Origin: Citrobacter sp. Awk 4
GTDB lineage: Bacteria; Pseudomonadota; Gammaproteobacteria; Enterobacterales; Enterobacteriaceae
Reading direction: 5' to 3'
DNA length: 64,000 bases
Assembly (NCBI RefSeq): GCF_028069725.1
Contig: NZ_JANEWG010000018.1
Coordinates: 20,089 to 84,088, forward strand
Each line of letters starts with the position of its first letter. The first letter of the stretch is position 1. The notes beneath the pieces are model-generated. The model was not told the DNA's origin. It saw nothing but the letters and a program-made list of their open reading frames with translations, and ran no database searches. Positions 48,066 through 58,100 of the stretch are shown piece after piece. Made by a program: the position numbers and the translations under genes.

Positions 48066-48452
48066 GATTCCTCCTCATTGTTCACTGCAGGGTACCGAAC
48101 TCACTTCGCGAAAATAGCGGATCACTCTGAAAGACGGCCTGTTGAATTTCAGCATTTTTTAGCATCCCTGTGAAATAACAAGAAATAACTAAAAATGTCG
48201 CGGTTGCACCTGGAGATTATCCTGTCACTTTCATTCAAGAGAAAGTATTTACTTTCAATAACGACAAATAACAGTGAATAACACTGCAATAATGTTGCAG
48301 GTTTAGCCCTTTTATTGGCTTTGTCACTTGTTAAATATTACAAACAATTCTAGTTTGATTAACAATTTAACAACCTTTGTAACGCGACAGGTTGCACCCA
48401 CACCGCTTCGGGTATCACCTGATTTACACTCTTTGTGGCGAGGTTCCCAGTA
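48066..48452. promoter_or_regulatory. Long upstream region of the MHS transporter with two palindromes
   Basis: 387 AT-rich bases. Two perfect inverted repeats are seen: GAAAGT-ATTT-ACTTTC (48241-48256) and CTGCAA-TAATG-TTGCAG (48284-48300), about 43 bp centre to centre. Both are suitable operators for a dimeric repressor or activator. A third arm-like GGTTGCA (about 48190) and GACAGGTTGCAC (about 48385) repeat part of the second site. No ORF. Confidence 0.5.
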
Positions 48453-49772
48453 ATGACAACGCATGAAAGCAGCACGGCTATCCTGAAGAAAAACAAAAAA
48501 GTTCTCATCGCCAGTCTGACCGGCAGCGCGATAGAGTGGTTTGATTATTTTTTATATGGCACCGCCGCCGCACTGGTGTTTAACAAAATATTCTTCCCGA
48601 TGGTGGATCCGGTTATTGGGTTGATTCTCTCTTATCTTTCTTTCTCCCTCACCTTTTTTATCCGTCCTATCGGCGGGGTGTTGTTTGCCCATATTGGCGA
48701 TCGTATTGGGCGTAAGAAAACGCTGGTGCTTACCCTGTCGCTGATGGGCGGCGCAACCGTGATGATCGGCCTGTTGCCAACCTATGAGATGATCGGTATT
48801 TGGGCGCCCATTTTATTGATTCTGATGCGTGTTATTCAGGGGATGGGGATCGGCGGCGAATGGGGCGGCGCCCTGTTACTGGCGTATGAGTATGCGCCCG
48901 AAAAACGCAAAGGCTTTTTTGGCAGTATTCCGCAGGCGGGCGTCACCATCGGCATGCTGATGGCCACCTTTATCGTTTCGCTGATGACCTTGTTCAGTGA
49001 AGAAGACTTCCTCTCCTGGGGCTGGCGTATTCCGTTCCTGTTAAGTTCTGTACTGGTGCTATTAGGACTGTGGATCCGCAAAGATATCGATGAAACACCG
49101 GAATTTAAGAAGGTGAAGCAGTCTGGTCAGGTAGCCAAAGCGCCGCTGCGTGATACGCTGACAAATCACTGGCGTGAAGTGCTGATCGCCGCCGGGTTGA
49201 AAGTGGTTGAAACCGCGCCGTTCTATATTTTCTCGACCTTCGTCGTCAGCTACGCCACCACCACCCTGACCTACCAAAAATCCCAGGTGCTGGAAGCGGT
49301 CACGCTGGGTGCGCTGGTCGCGACGGTGATGATCCCGTTTATGGGGCTGCTTTCCGATAAAATCGGACGCCAAAAAATGTACGCCATCAGCGTATTTGCA
49401 CTGGGGCTGTTTATTGTTCCGTGGTTCCTGTTACTCAACACCGGCACCACCTGGGGAATCGTGGTCGCCACGGTTATCATGTTTGGCATCTTGTGGGCGC
49501 CGGTGACAGCCGTTCTGGGCACCCTGTGCTCTGAAATCTTTAGCGCTAACGTTCGCTATACCGGCATTACACTGGGATATCAGATTGGCGCAGCGCTGGC
49601 GGGCGGTACAGCTCCACTGATCGCCACTGGCCTGTTAGCAAAATATGATGGCGACTGGGTGCCTGTCGCCATCTATCTGATGACCACCGTCGCCATTTCA
49701 CTGACAGCGATTTTCTTCGCCAGCCGACGCCGCCGCACCGCCGTTATTGACGCACAAACATCAACCCTGTAA
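48453..49772 (+). CDS. MHS-family (MFS) metabolite:proton symporter
   Basis: 439 residues from the ATG at 48453 (GAGG 9 bases upstream). Twelve membrane spans; loop 2-3 carries the MFS motif (GDRIGRKKTLVLTL, about 82-95), and SAIEWFDYFLYGTAAAL at the first span is typical of the MHS branch (ShiA, ProP, KgtP, YhjE). Closest in appearance to YhjE/ShiA-type members. The substrate is a small organic acid or osmolyte; I cannot choose. Absent between ydcF and hrpA in K-12. Confidence 0.88.
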   Translation: MTTHESSTAILKKNKKVLIASLTGSAIEWFDYFLYGTAAALVFNKIFFPMVDPVIGLILSYLSFSLTFFIRPIGGVLFAHIGDRIGRKKTLVLTLSLMGGATVMIGLLPTYEMIGIWAPILLILMRVIQGMGIGGEWGGALLLAYEYAPEKRKGFFGSIPQAGVTIGMLMATFIVSLMTLFSEEDFLSWGWRIPFLLSSVLVLLGLWIRKDIDETPEFKKVKQSGQVAKAPLRDTLTNHWREVLIAAGLKVVETAPFYIFSTFVVSYATTTLTYQKSQVLEAVTLGALVATVMIPFMGLLSDKIGRQKMYAISVFALGLFIVPWFLLLNTGTTWGIVVATVIMFGILWAPVTAVLGTLCSEIFSANVRYTGITLGYQIGAALAGGTAPLIATGLLAKYDGDWVPVAIYLMTTVAISLTAIFFASRRRRTAVIDAQTSTL

Positions 49773-49780
49773 TCAGCAAA

Positions 49781-49802
49781 ACGGCCAGCAAATGCTGGCC
49801 GT
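49781..49802. terminator. Bidirectional hairpin between the MHS transporter and hrpA
   Basis: ACGGCCAGC and GCTGGCCGT, perfect 9-bp stem with a 4-base AAAT loop, between convergent genes. On the hrpA strand CCGTTTTGC follows. Confidence 0.78.
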
Positions 49803-49829
49803 AAGATTTACTGGCTGGCGTGACAAACA

Positions 49830-52800
49830 CTAGCCGCTAATCTGCTCCATCGCTTGCAGAATACGCTTATCCGAGATGGGGTACGGTGTTCCCAACTGTT
49901 GGGCAAAGTAGCTGACGCGCAGTTCTTCAATCATCCAGCGGATCGCTTTGACATCTTCATCGTCACAACGCGCTGGCGGCAGTTTGTTGATCCACTGCTG
50001 CCAGGCCTGCTGTACGCTTTCGACTTTCAACATCTGCGCACGGTCACGGTGCGGATCGGTAGCCAATTTCTCGAGGCGTTTTTCAATCGCCTGTAAATAA
50101 CGCAGCGTGTCGCCGAGGCGTTTGAAGCCGTTGCCGGTGACGAAACCGCGATACACCAGCCCGCCCATTTGCGCTTTAACATCGGAAAGCCCCAGCGCCA
50201 TGGTCATATCCACCCGCCCTTTCAGGCGTTTGTTGATATTGAAAACGGCAGTCAGGATCTGTTCGACCTGTTTTGCAATGTCGACCACCGTCTCGTTCAA
50301 CTCGGCGCGGACTTTCTCATGCAGCGCCGCAAAACCCTCTTCCGTCCACACCGGCCCGCCGTTAGCGTCAATCAACTTGTCAACGCCGCAGGAGATGCAG
50401 TCGTCGATCAGATCCAGCACCTTGCCGTACGGGTTAAAGTACAGGCCAAGTTTGGCTTTGTTCGGCAGCTTCTCGTGCAGATACTTGATCGGCGACGGAA
50501 TGTTCAGCAGCAACAGGCGGCGCAATCCGCACCACATCGCTTGCTGTTGTTCCAGCGGATTGTCGAATAGTTTGATGGCAACGCTGTCGCGCTCATCCAC
50601 CAGCGCGGGCCAGGCTTTCACTTTGTAGTTGCCGCGTTTCTGTTCGTAGCTTTCAGGTAGCTGACCAAAACTCCAGATGTGCAAGCCGCTCTGTTCGATA
50701 CCGTCATCGGCAACCGCGGAGAGCGTTTCCTGCACTTTGCTCTTCAGCGCCTCTTTCAAATCTTGCAACGAACGGCCTTCCTGGAGCTTCTTGTTTTTGT
50801 CATCCACCACCCGGAAAGTGATTTTCAGGTGATCGGGCACCTGTTCCCACTGCCAGGCTTCGCGATCAACAGTGACACCGGTCATTCGGCGCAGCTCACG
50901 CTCCAGCGAATCCAGTAACGGCAGTTCCAGCGGCGTCACGCGGCCTAAAAACGCTTCGGCATAGTTTGGCGCGGGCACAAAGTTACGCCGTACCGGTTTC
51001 GGTAACGATTTAATCAGTGCGATAACCAGTTCACGGCGCAGTCCGGGGATTTGCCATTCAAAACCGCTCTCTTCCACCTGGTTTAACAACGGCAGCGGAA
51101 TATGGACGGTGACGCCGTCGGCATCCGCGCCGGGCTCAAACTGATAGCTTAAGCGCAGCTTAAGATTGCCCTGATGCCAGAAGTTCGGGTAATCCAGCTT
51201 GCTGATGCTTTCCGCCCCCTCTTTGATCAGCATGCTCTTTTCAAAGTTGAGCAGATCCGGGGTTTCGCGACTGACTTTCTTCCACCAGTTGTCGAAGTGG
51301 CGCGCGGAGATCACGTCATGGCTGATACGCTGGTCATAGAATTCGAACAACGTCTCGTCATCCACCAGAATGTCGCGGCGGCGCGATTTGTGTTCCAGCT
51401 CTTCCACTTCGGCGCGCAGTTTCAGGTTCTCACGGAAGAACGCATGGCGTGTCTGCCAGTCACCTTCCACCAACGCGTGGCGGATAAACAGCTCGCGGCA
51501 GAGTACAGGGTCTACCTGGCTGTAGTTGACCTTACGCGCTGCGATAATCGGCAAACCATAAACGGTGACCTTTTCGGTCGCCATCACGGCGCCCTGCGCC
51601 CGTTCCCAGTGCGGTTCGCTGTAAGAACGTTTGATCAAATGCTGTGCGACCGGCTCCACCCACTCGGGATCGATCCGCGCGGCGATGCGTCCCCACAGAC
51701 GGCTGGTTTCCACCAGTTCGGCAACCATCGTCCATTTCGGCGGCTTTTTAAACAAGCCTGAACCTGGGAAAATGGAGAAACGGGCGTTACGCGCGCCGGT
51801 AAACTCCTGCTTATCCGCATCCTTCATGCCGATATGGGAAAGTAAACCGGTGAGTAGCGCGATATGAATCTCACGATACTCTGCGGGTTCACTGTTCACC
51901 GGAATACCGAGTTCTTTCACCACCTGACGCAGTTGAGTGTAGATATCCTGCCACTCGCGTACACGCAGATAGTTAAGGAAGTCTACCTTGCACTGACGGC
52001 GGAACTGATTCGATGACAGCGCTTTCTGCTGCTCGCCGAGGTAATTCCACAGATTCACAAAGGCGAGGAAATCGGACTCTTTATCGTGGAAGCGGCGGTG
52101 CTTCTCATCGGAGGCCTGCTGTTTGTCCATCGGACGTTCACGCGGATCCTGGATAGACAGCGCAGAGGTGATGATCATCGCCTCGCGCACGCAGCCATGT
52201 TTTTGCGCTTCCAGCACCATCCGCGCCAGACGCGGGTCCACCGGCAACTGTGATAACTGACGACCAAGCGGCGTCAGTTTGTACGCGGTCTGTTGTTCAT
52301 CAGTGGTGATCGCGCCCAGCTCTTCCAGCAGGCGTACACCATCCTGGATGTTGCGTTTATCTGGCGCTTCAACAAACGGGAACGCGGCAATATCGCCCAG
52401 CCCTAACGCCGTCATCTGCAAAATGACCGACGCCAGGTTGGTACGCAGAATTTCCGGATCGGTAAATTCCGGACGCGACAGGAAATCGTCTTCCGAATAG
52501 AGACGAATACAGATCCCTTCCGACACACGTCCGCAGCGGCCTTTTCGCTGGTTAGCGGAGGCCTGGGACACCGGTTCAATCGGTAGCCGCTGGACTTTGG
52601 TACGGAAACTGTAACGACTGATACGCGCGGTACCTGGGTCGATGACGTACTTGATGCCCGGCACCGTCAGGGAGGTTTCCGCTACGTTGGTCGCCAGCAC
52701 AATGCGGCGTCCGCTGTGCGACTGGAAGACCCGGTTCTGTTCGCTATTGGAAAGCCGGGCATACAGCGGCAGCACTTCGGTATGGCGCAGATCGAGTTTA

Positions 52801-53732
52801 TTTAGCGCATCGGCGGTGTCGCGAATTTCACGCTCGCCGCTCATAAAAATCAGAATATCGCCGGAGCTCTCGCGTCCCAGTTCATCCACCGCGTCAAAAA
52901 TCGCCTGTAGCTGATCGCGCTCGGTATCGTCCGCGTCTTCAACAATCGGGCGATAGCGCACTTCAACCGGGTAAGTCCGACCGGAAACTTCAATGATTGG
53001 CGCATTATTAAAGTGGCGTGAAAAACGTTCCGGATCGATGGTCGCGGAGGTAATGATAATTTTCAGATCCGGGCGACGCGGCAGCAGTTCTTTCAGATAG
53101 CCGAGCAGAAAATCGATGTTCAGACTGCGTTCGTGCGCTTCATCAATGATGATGGTGTCGTACTGCATCAGCAGTCTGTCCTGCTGGATTTCGGCCAGCA
53201 GGATACCGTCGGTCATCAGCTTAACCATGGTGTTGTCGCTGACATGATCGCTAAAACGCACTTTATAGCCGATACAGCCGCCCGGCTCCGTTTGCAGTTC
53301 CTCTGCAATACGGTTAGCAACGGTACGCGCCGCCAGTCGACGCGGCTGCGTATGACCAATCAATCCTTTAATACCGCGCCCCAGTTCCATGCAGATTTTG
53401 GGTAACTGCGTGGTTTTCCCGGAACCGGTCTCCCCCGCCACAATCACCACCTGATGGTCACGAACGGCGTTCAGGATATCCTGTTTTTTCTGGCTTACCG
53501 GCAGGTTGTCCGGGTAAGTGATGTCAGGACGTGCCGCTTCGCGCAGCAGGACTTTACCTGCTGCCTGTTCAATCTCTTTCGCCATCTCCTGGTAAATGGC
53601 CTGTTGTGCATCAGGATTTTTAACCTTCTTCACACCGTGCAGACGCCGGGCAAAGCGCTGCCGATCGCGCAGCATCAGCGAATCCAACTGTTGCTGCAAG
53701 GCGTGAAAAGTCAATTTTTGTTGTTCTGTCAT
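49830..53732 (-). CDS. hrpA: HrpA, DEAH-box ATP-dependent RNA helicase
   Basis: A 1300-residue DEAH helicase matching E. coli HrpA in length and sequence. Walker A GETGSGKTTQL (100-110), DEAH box IIIDEAHERS (194-203), SAT motif ITSATID, and the C-terminal helicase motifs TNVAETSLTVPGIKYVIDPG and QRKGRCGRVSEG. A winged-helix and helical-bundle/OB region follows, then a long HrpA-specific C-terminal extension. E. coli HrpA helps resolve stalled or collided ribosomes and processes the daa fimbrial mRNA. The minus-strand ORF is uninterrupted. Confidence 0.96.
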   Translation of the reverse strand: MTEQQKLTFHALQQQLDSLMLRDRQRFARRLHGVKKVKNPDAQQAIYQEMAKEIEQAAGKVLLREAARPDITYPDNLPVSQKKQDILNAVRDHQVVIVAGETGSGKTTQLPKICMELGRGIKGLIGHTQPRRLAARTVANRIAEELQTEPGGCIGYKVRFSDHVSDNTMVKLMTDGILLAEIQQDRLLMQYDTIIIDEAHERSLNIDFLLGYLKELLPRRPDLKIIITSATIDPERFSRHFNNAPIIEVSGRTYPVEVRYRPIVEDADDTERDQLQAIFDAVDELGRESSGDILIFMSGEREIRDTADALNKLDLRHTEVLPLYARLSNSEQNRVFQSHSGRRIVLATNVAETSLTVPGIKYVIDPGTARISRYSFRTKVQRLPIEPVSQASANQRKGRCGRVSEGICIRLYSEDDFLSRPEFTDPEILRTNLASVILQMTALGLGDIAAFPFVEAPDKRNIQDGVRLLEELGAITTDEQQTAYKLTPLGRQLSQLPVDPRLARMVLEAQKHGCVREAMIITSALSIQDPRERPMDKQQASDEKHRRFHDKESDFLAFVNLWNYLGEQQKALSSNQFRRQCKVDFLNYLRVREWQDIYTQLRQVVKELGIPVNSEPAEYREIHIALLTGLLSHIGMKDADKQEFTGARNARFSIFPGSGLFKKPPKWTMVAELVETSRLWGRIAARIDPEWVEPVAQHLIKRSYSEPHWERAQGAVMATEKVTVYGLPIIAARKVNYSQVDPVLCRELFIRHALVEGDWQTRHAFFRENLKLRAEVEELEHKSRRRDILVDDETLFEFYDQRISHDVISARHFDNWWKKVSRETPDLLNFEKSMLIKEGAESISKLDYPNFWHQGNLKLRLSYQFEPGADADGVTVHIPLPLLNQVEESGFEWQIPGLRRELVIALIKSLPKPVRRNFVPAPNYAEAFLGRVTPLELPLLDSLERELRRMTGVTVDREAWQWEQVPDHLKITFRVVDDKNKKLQEGRSLQDLKEALKSKVQETLSAVADDGIEQSGLHIWSFGQLPESYEQKRGNYKVKAWPALVDERDSVAIKLFDNPLEQQQAMWCGLRRLLLLNIPSPIKYLHEKLPNKAKLGLYFNPYGKVLDLIDDCISCGVDKLIDANGGPVWTEEGFAALHEKVRAELNETVVDIAKQVEQILTAVFNINKRLKGRVDMTMALGLSDVKAQMGGLVYRGFVTGNGFKRLGDTLRYLQAIEKRLEKLATDPHRDRAQMLKVESVQQAWQQWINKLPPARCDDEDVKAIRWMIEELRVSYFAQQLGTPYPISDKRILQAMEQISG

Positions 53733-53875
53733 AACGTTAGAGGGCAGTGCTCTGCCTGATCAAATCTCATTTCGATGTTGGGTATAGATTACCACATCGG
53801 CGTTAACCGTGCGTTGTTCAATAATTTCGAACATAGGCTTCGATATATTGCGCTATCACTGCGGCAGGATTGTGA

Positions 53876-54538
<663 letters not shown>

Positions 54539-54543
54539 AAATT

Positions 54544-54573
54544 CACCCTCTCACCGCCCGGTGGGAGGGTTTT
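54544..54573 (+). terminator. Terminator of azoR
   Basis: ACCCTC-T-CACCG and CGGTG-G-GAGGGT arms with a short loop, followed by TTTTGTCTTTC. It begins 6 bases after the azoR stop. Confidence 0.88.
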
Positions 54574-55159
54574 GTCTTTCTTTTATATCCAAAAATCCCC
54601 CCTCCGTATTTTGTATTACATATTCCTTATATTTACCGCAAAGGCATACAGTTAATGTGCTTTTTATTTATTCATGTCGCGAATGTTTTGTTCATTTTAT
54701 CTCCCCTGTCATTTCTATTTTCCGCGTAACAGTTTAGAAAAAATATTTCGGTTCATGAAAAAGTATGATGGTTCTAAAACCATGACCTTTCATAGTTATG
54801 AACATTACGCAATTGTAACACTACTGAAATACTCCTTAATATTTATAAACAACGCTAATGTATTTTTATCTTACAAATGGGGTTTTGTGGTGTTTTTAAG
54901 TAATTTCAATACATTAACAGCTTTTTAAAAGCTGTTTTTATTATCACCTTGTGTTGGAAATAAACTTAGCGAACAAAGTAAATTTAAATATCGACAAGAA
55001 ATGGAGGCCCAGAGGTATTGTCATTTACCACTTAGAAAAGAACTCAGATGCGTAATTATTAATCAGATAATTTTTCCAGTCGGACTCAGTGCATTTCTTC
55101 TGCCTTTATTTCGGTAGATGCGAATGAGAATGCTTATTCAAGCAATGAGGCAATTATCT
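54574..55159. other. AT-rich leader of the peroxidase operon
   Basis: About 590 strongly AT-rich bases between azoR and the RTX peroxidase, far below the GC level of neighbouring genes. It should hold the operon promoter. An inverted repeat ACAGCT...AGCTGT followed by TTTTTA (54917-54940) looks like a terminator or attenuator. An 84-codon frame at 54674-54928 has no ribosome binding site or recognisable family. H-NS binding is plausible from composition only. Confidence 0.55.
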
Positions 55160-58100
55160 ATGGCTACACAATACGACTTCACAGTAACGTTACACGACCT
55201 GGCGTTTATTCTTCAGCAAATCAAGATATCAGAAGCTGCAACCAATCCGGATGGCAGCGTGAATGGCGATCTGCTTCGTGAATTAGTCTCCAGCCCCCTT
55301 TTACCCTACGGCCTGCGTACCGTAGATGGTTCATGGAACAACCTTCTGCCCGGTCAGGAACTATACGGTTCTGCCGACCAGACCATGCCAAGATTGGTCG
55401 CGCTGGATTTGAATGATTTGCAGGCACTGGCAAAGTACCTCATTTTAAATCCCAATCAGATGGTGACCGATGCCGATCCGCGCATTATCAGTAATCTGAT
55501 TTCCGACCAAACCGCGTCGAACCCGGCGGCCCAGGAAGCCCATGACGGACTGGTTGACGTCCCCGGCGGCGGTACGGTTTCCGACAATGGCAGTTTATCC
55601 ATTCCGAACCTCTCGCCTGATATTGGTTTATCACCGGCGTTTAATGGCTGGATGACCTTTTTCGGGCAATTCTTTGACCACGGTCTGGATCTGATCCCTA
55701 AGGAAGGGAATGGCATTGTCTTTATTCCGCTGATGCCGGATGACCCTTTGTGGGTTGATCCGGTACTCACCGGAGGCGTTGACAAAAACTTCATGATCCT
55801 CACCCGCGCAAAAGTCGATGCCAATCATGAAACCATTAACACCACCACGCCGTGGATTGATCAGAACCAAACCTACACCTCTCACCCTTCTCATCAGATC
55901 TTTATCCGCGAATATGTGATGGTGGATGGTAAGCCAGTGCCCACCGGCCATTTGCTGGAAGGCAGCAACGGCGGCCTGGCCACCTGGGCTGATATCAAAC
56001 TTCAGGCGGAAACCTTGCTGGGCATTAAGCTGACCAATCAGGACGTTTTCAATGTGCCGCTACTGGCGACCGACCGCTATGGCAACCTGATATTAAGTGA
56101 AAACGGCAAAGTACAAATTGTCACCGCTAATGGGCTGGTGGAAGCCAATGGCGGAACGTTACCCGCCGATACATTGAGAACCGGGCACGCATTCCTCGAT
56201 GATATTGCCCACACGGCGGTGCCGAAAGCCAACCTCGTCGCCGATAGCGATACCGACATCGGCAATGCGCCGGCGGCGGGTACCTATGACGATGAACTGC
56301 TCGACAGACACTTCATTACCGGTGACGGTCGTGGCAACGAAAACATCGGTCTGACTGCCGTACACTCGGTGTTCCACAGCGAACATAACCGGCTGGTCGA
56401 GCAGTACAAAACCACCATTCTTGAAACCAACGATATTGATCTGATCAACCAATGGCTGATGCCGGAACATCAGATTACCGAAATTCCAGCGGACACCAGC
56501 ACCCTGCAATGGAACGGGGAATACCTCTTCCAGGCCGGTCGTTTCGCCACGGAAATGCAATATCAGCACCTGGTGTTTGAAGAGTTCGCCCGCGCTGTGC
56601 AACCGGCGGTCGATCCGTTCGTCTTCTCGAACACGGCGGATATCAACCCGGCTATTTTTGCTGAATTTGCCCACGTGGTTTACCGCTTTGGTCACTCAAT
56701 GCTGACCGAAACCGTCGCCCGTACCGATGCCGACATGCAAGACGGCGACATCGGGCTGATTGAGGCATTTCTGAACCCCGTCGCGTTCCATGAGCTTAAC
56801 GGCGAAACCATCTCCAGCGAGCAGGCCGTCGGCGCGATTGTGCGCGGTATGACCCGTCAGGTCGGCAACGAAATTGACGAATTCATTACCGAAGCGCTGC
56901 GTAATAACCTGGTTGGGCTGCCGCTGGATTTAGGCGCACTCAACATCGCTCGCGGGCGCGACACGCTCATGCCCACCCTCAATCAGGCGCGTGAGCAATT
57001 TTACGAATTAACCGGCAACAGCGAGTTACGTCCCTATACCAGTTGGGCCGATTTTGGCTCTTTCCTGAAAAACCCGTCCTCGATCATCAACTTTATGGCG
57101 GCCTACGGCCAACATGAGTTGATTAAAGCCGCCACAACGCTGGAAGGAAAACGCGATGCGGTGAACTTCCTCCTGTTCGGACCGGAAGAAGACCCGGCAC
57201 GTTCAGATGCGCTCGATTTCTTTATGGGAACCGGTGCCTGGGCAGATAAAGAGACCGGCCTCAATATGGTCGATTTCTGGATTGGCGGGCTGGCGGAACG
57301 CAAAAATGAGTTCGGCGGCATGCTCGGCTCCACCTTCAACTTTGTCTTTGAAACCCAGATGGAGATGTTGCAGGACGGTGACCGGTTCTACTATCTGAGC
57401 CGTGTCCAGGGTCTCAACATGCTGAACGAACTGGAGGCAAACTCCTTCTCCGCCCTGGTGATGCGTAACAGCGACCTGGGCGATCCGGGTTCGTCTCACC
57501 TGCCTGCTCACCTGTTCCAGACGCCGGATTATACCTTTGAAGTCAACCAGTCCTTGCAGACGCATGCCGATCCGAAATGGGGCAATGCGCTGAAAGACCT
57601 CCTCTTCCCACTGGTGGTTCGCCGTGCGGCGGGAGCGGACGTCGATGGAGATGGCGCAGCTGACGGTGCCTACATCAAGTACTCGGGTGATGGTCACGTG
57701 GTGCTCGGCGGCTCAGCGGGCAACGACACCTTAATTGGCGGAAAAGGGATCGACAGCCTGTGGGGTGATGCCGGTGACGACCGTCTCGACGGTGGCGATG
57801 AAGCCGACGTGGTACACGGCGGCGATGGCAACGACATCATCACCGACACCGGAACCCCCATTGGCGGCGCTGACTTCCTGCATGGTGATGCGGGACACGA
57901 CGTCATTTTCTCCGGCAACGGCAACGACCTGATCTTCGGCGGTAGCGGCAGTGATTTCATGGTGATCGGCGAAGATGCTCAGGAAGTTTTTGCCGGACGC
58001 GATAATGACTTCGCGCTGGGGGGATCCGGCGGTGACCTCCTGATGGGCAACGAAGGCGACGACTGGTTAGAAGGCGGTGACGGCTTCGATACCCTGGCCG

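Noticed and set aside
54674..54928. 84-residue ORF between azoR and the peroxidase
   Set aside because: No Shine-Dalgarno, AT-driven Phe/Lys/Asn-rich composition, no recognisable family, and it overlaps the terminator-like stem.
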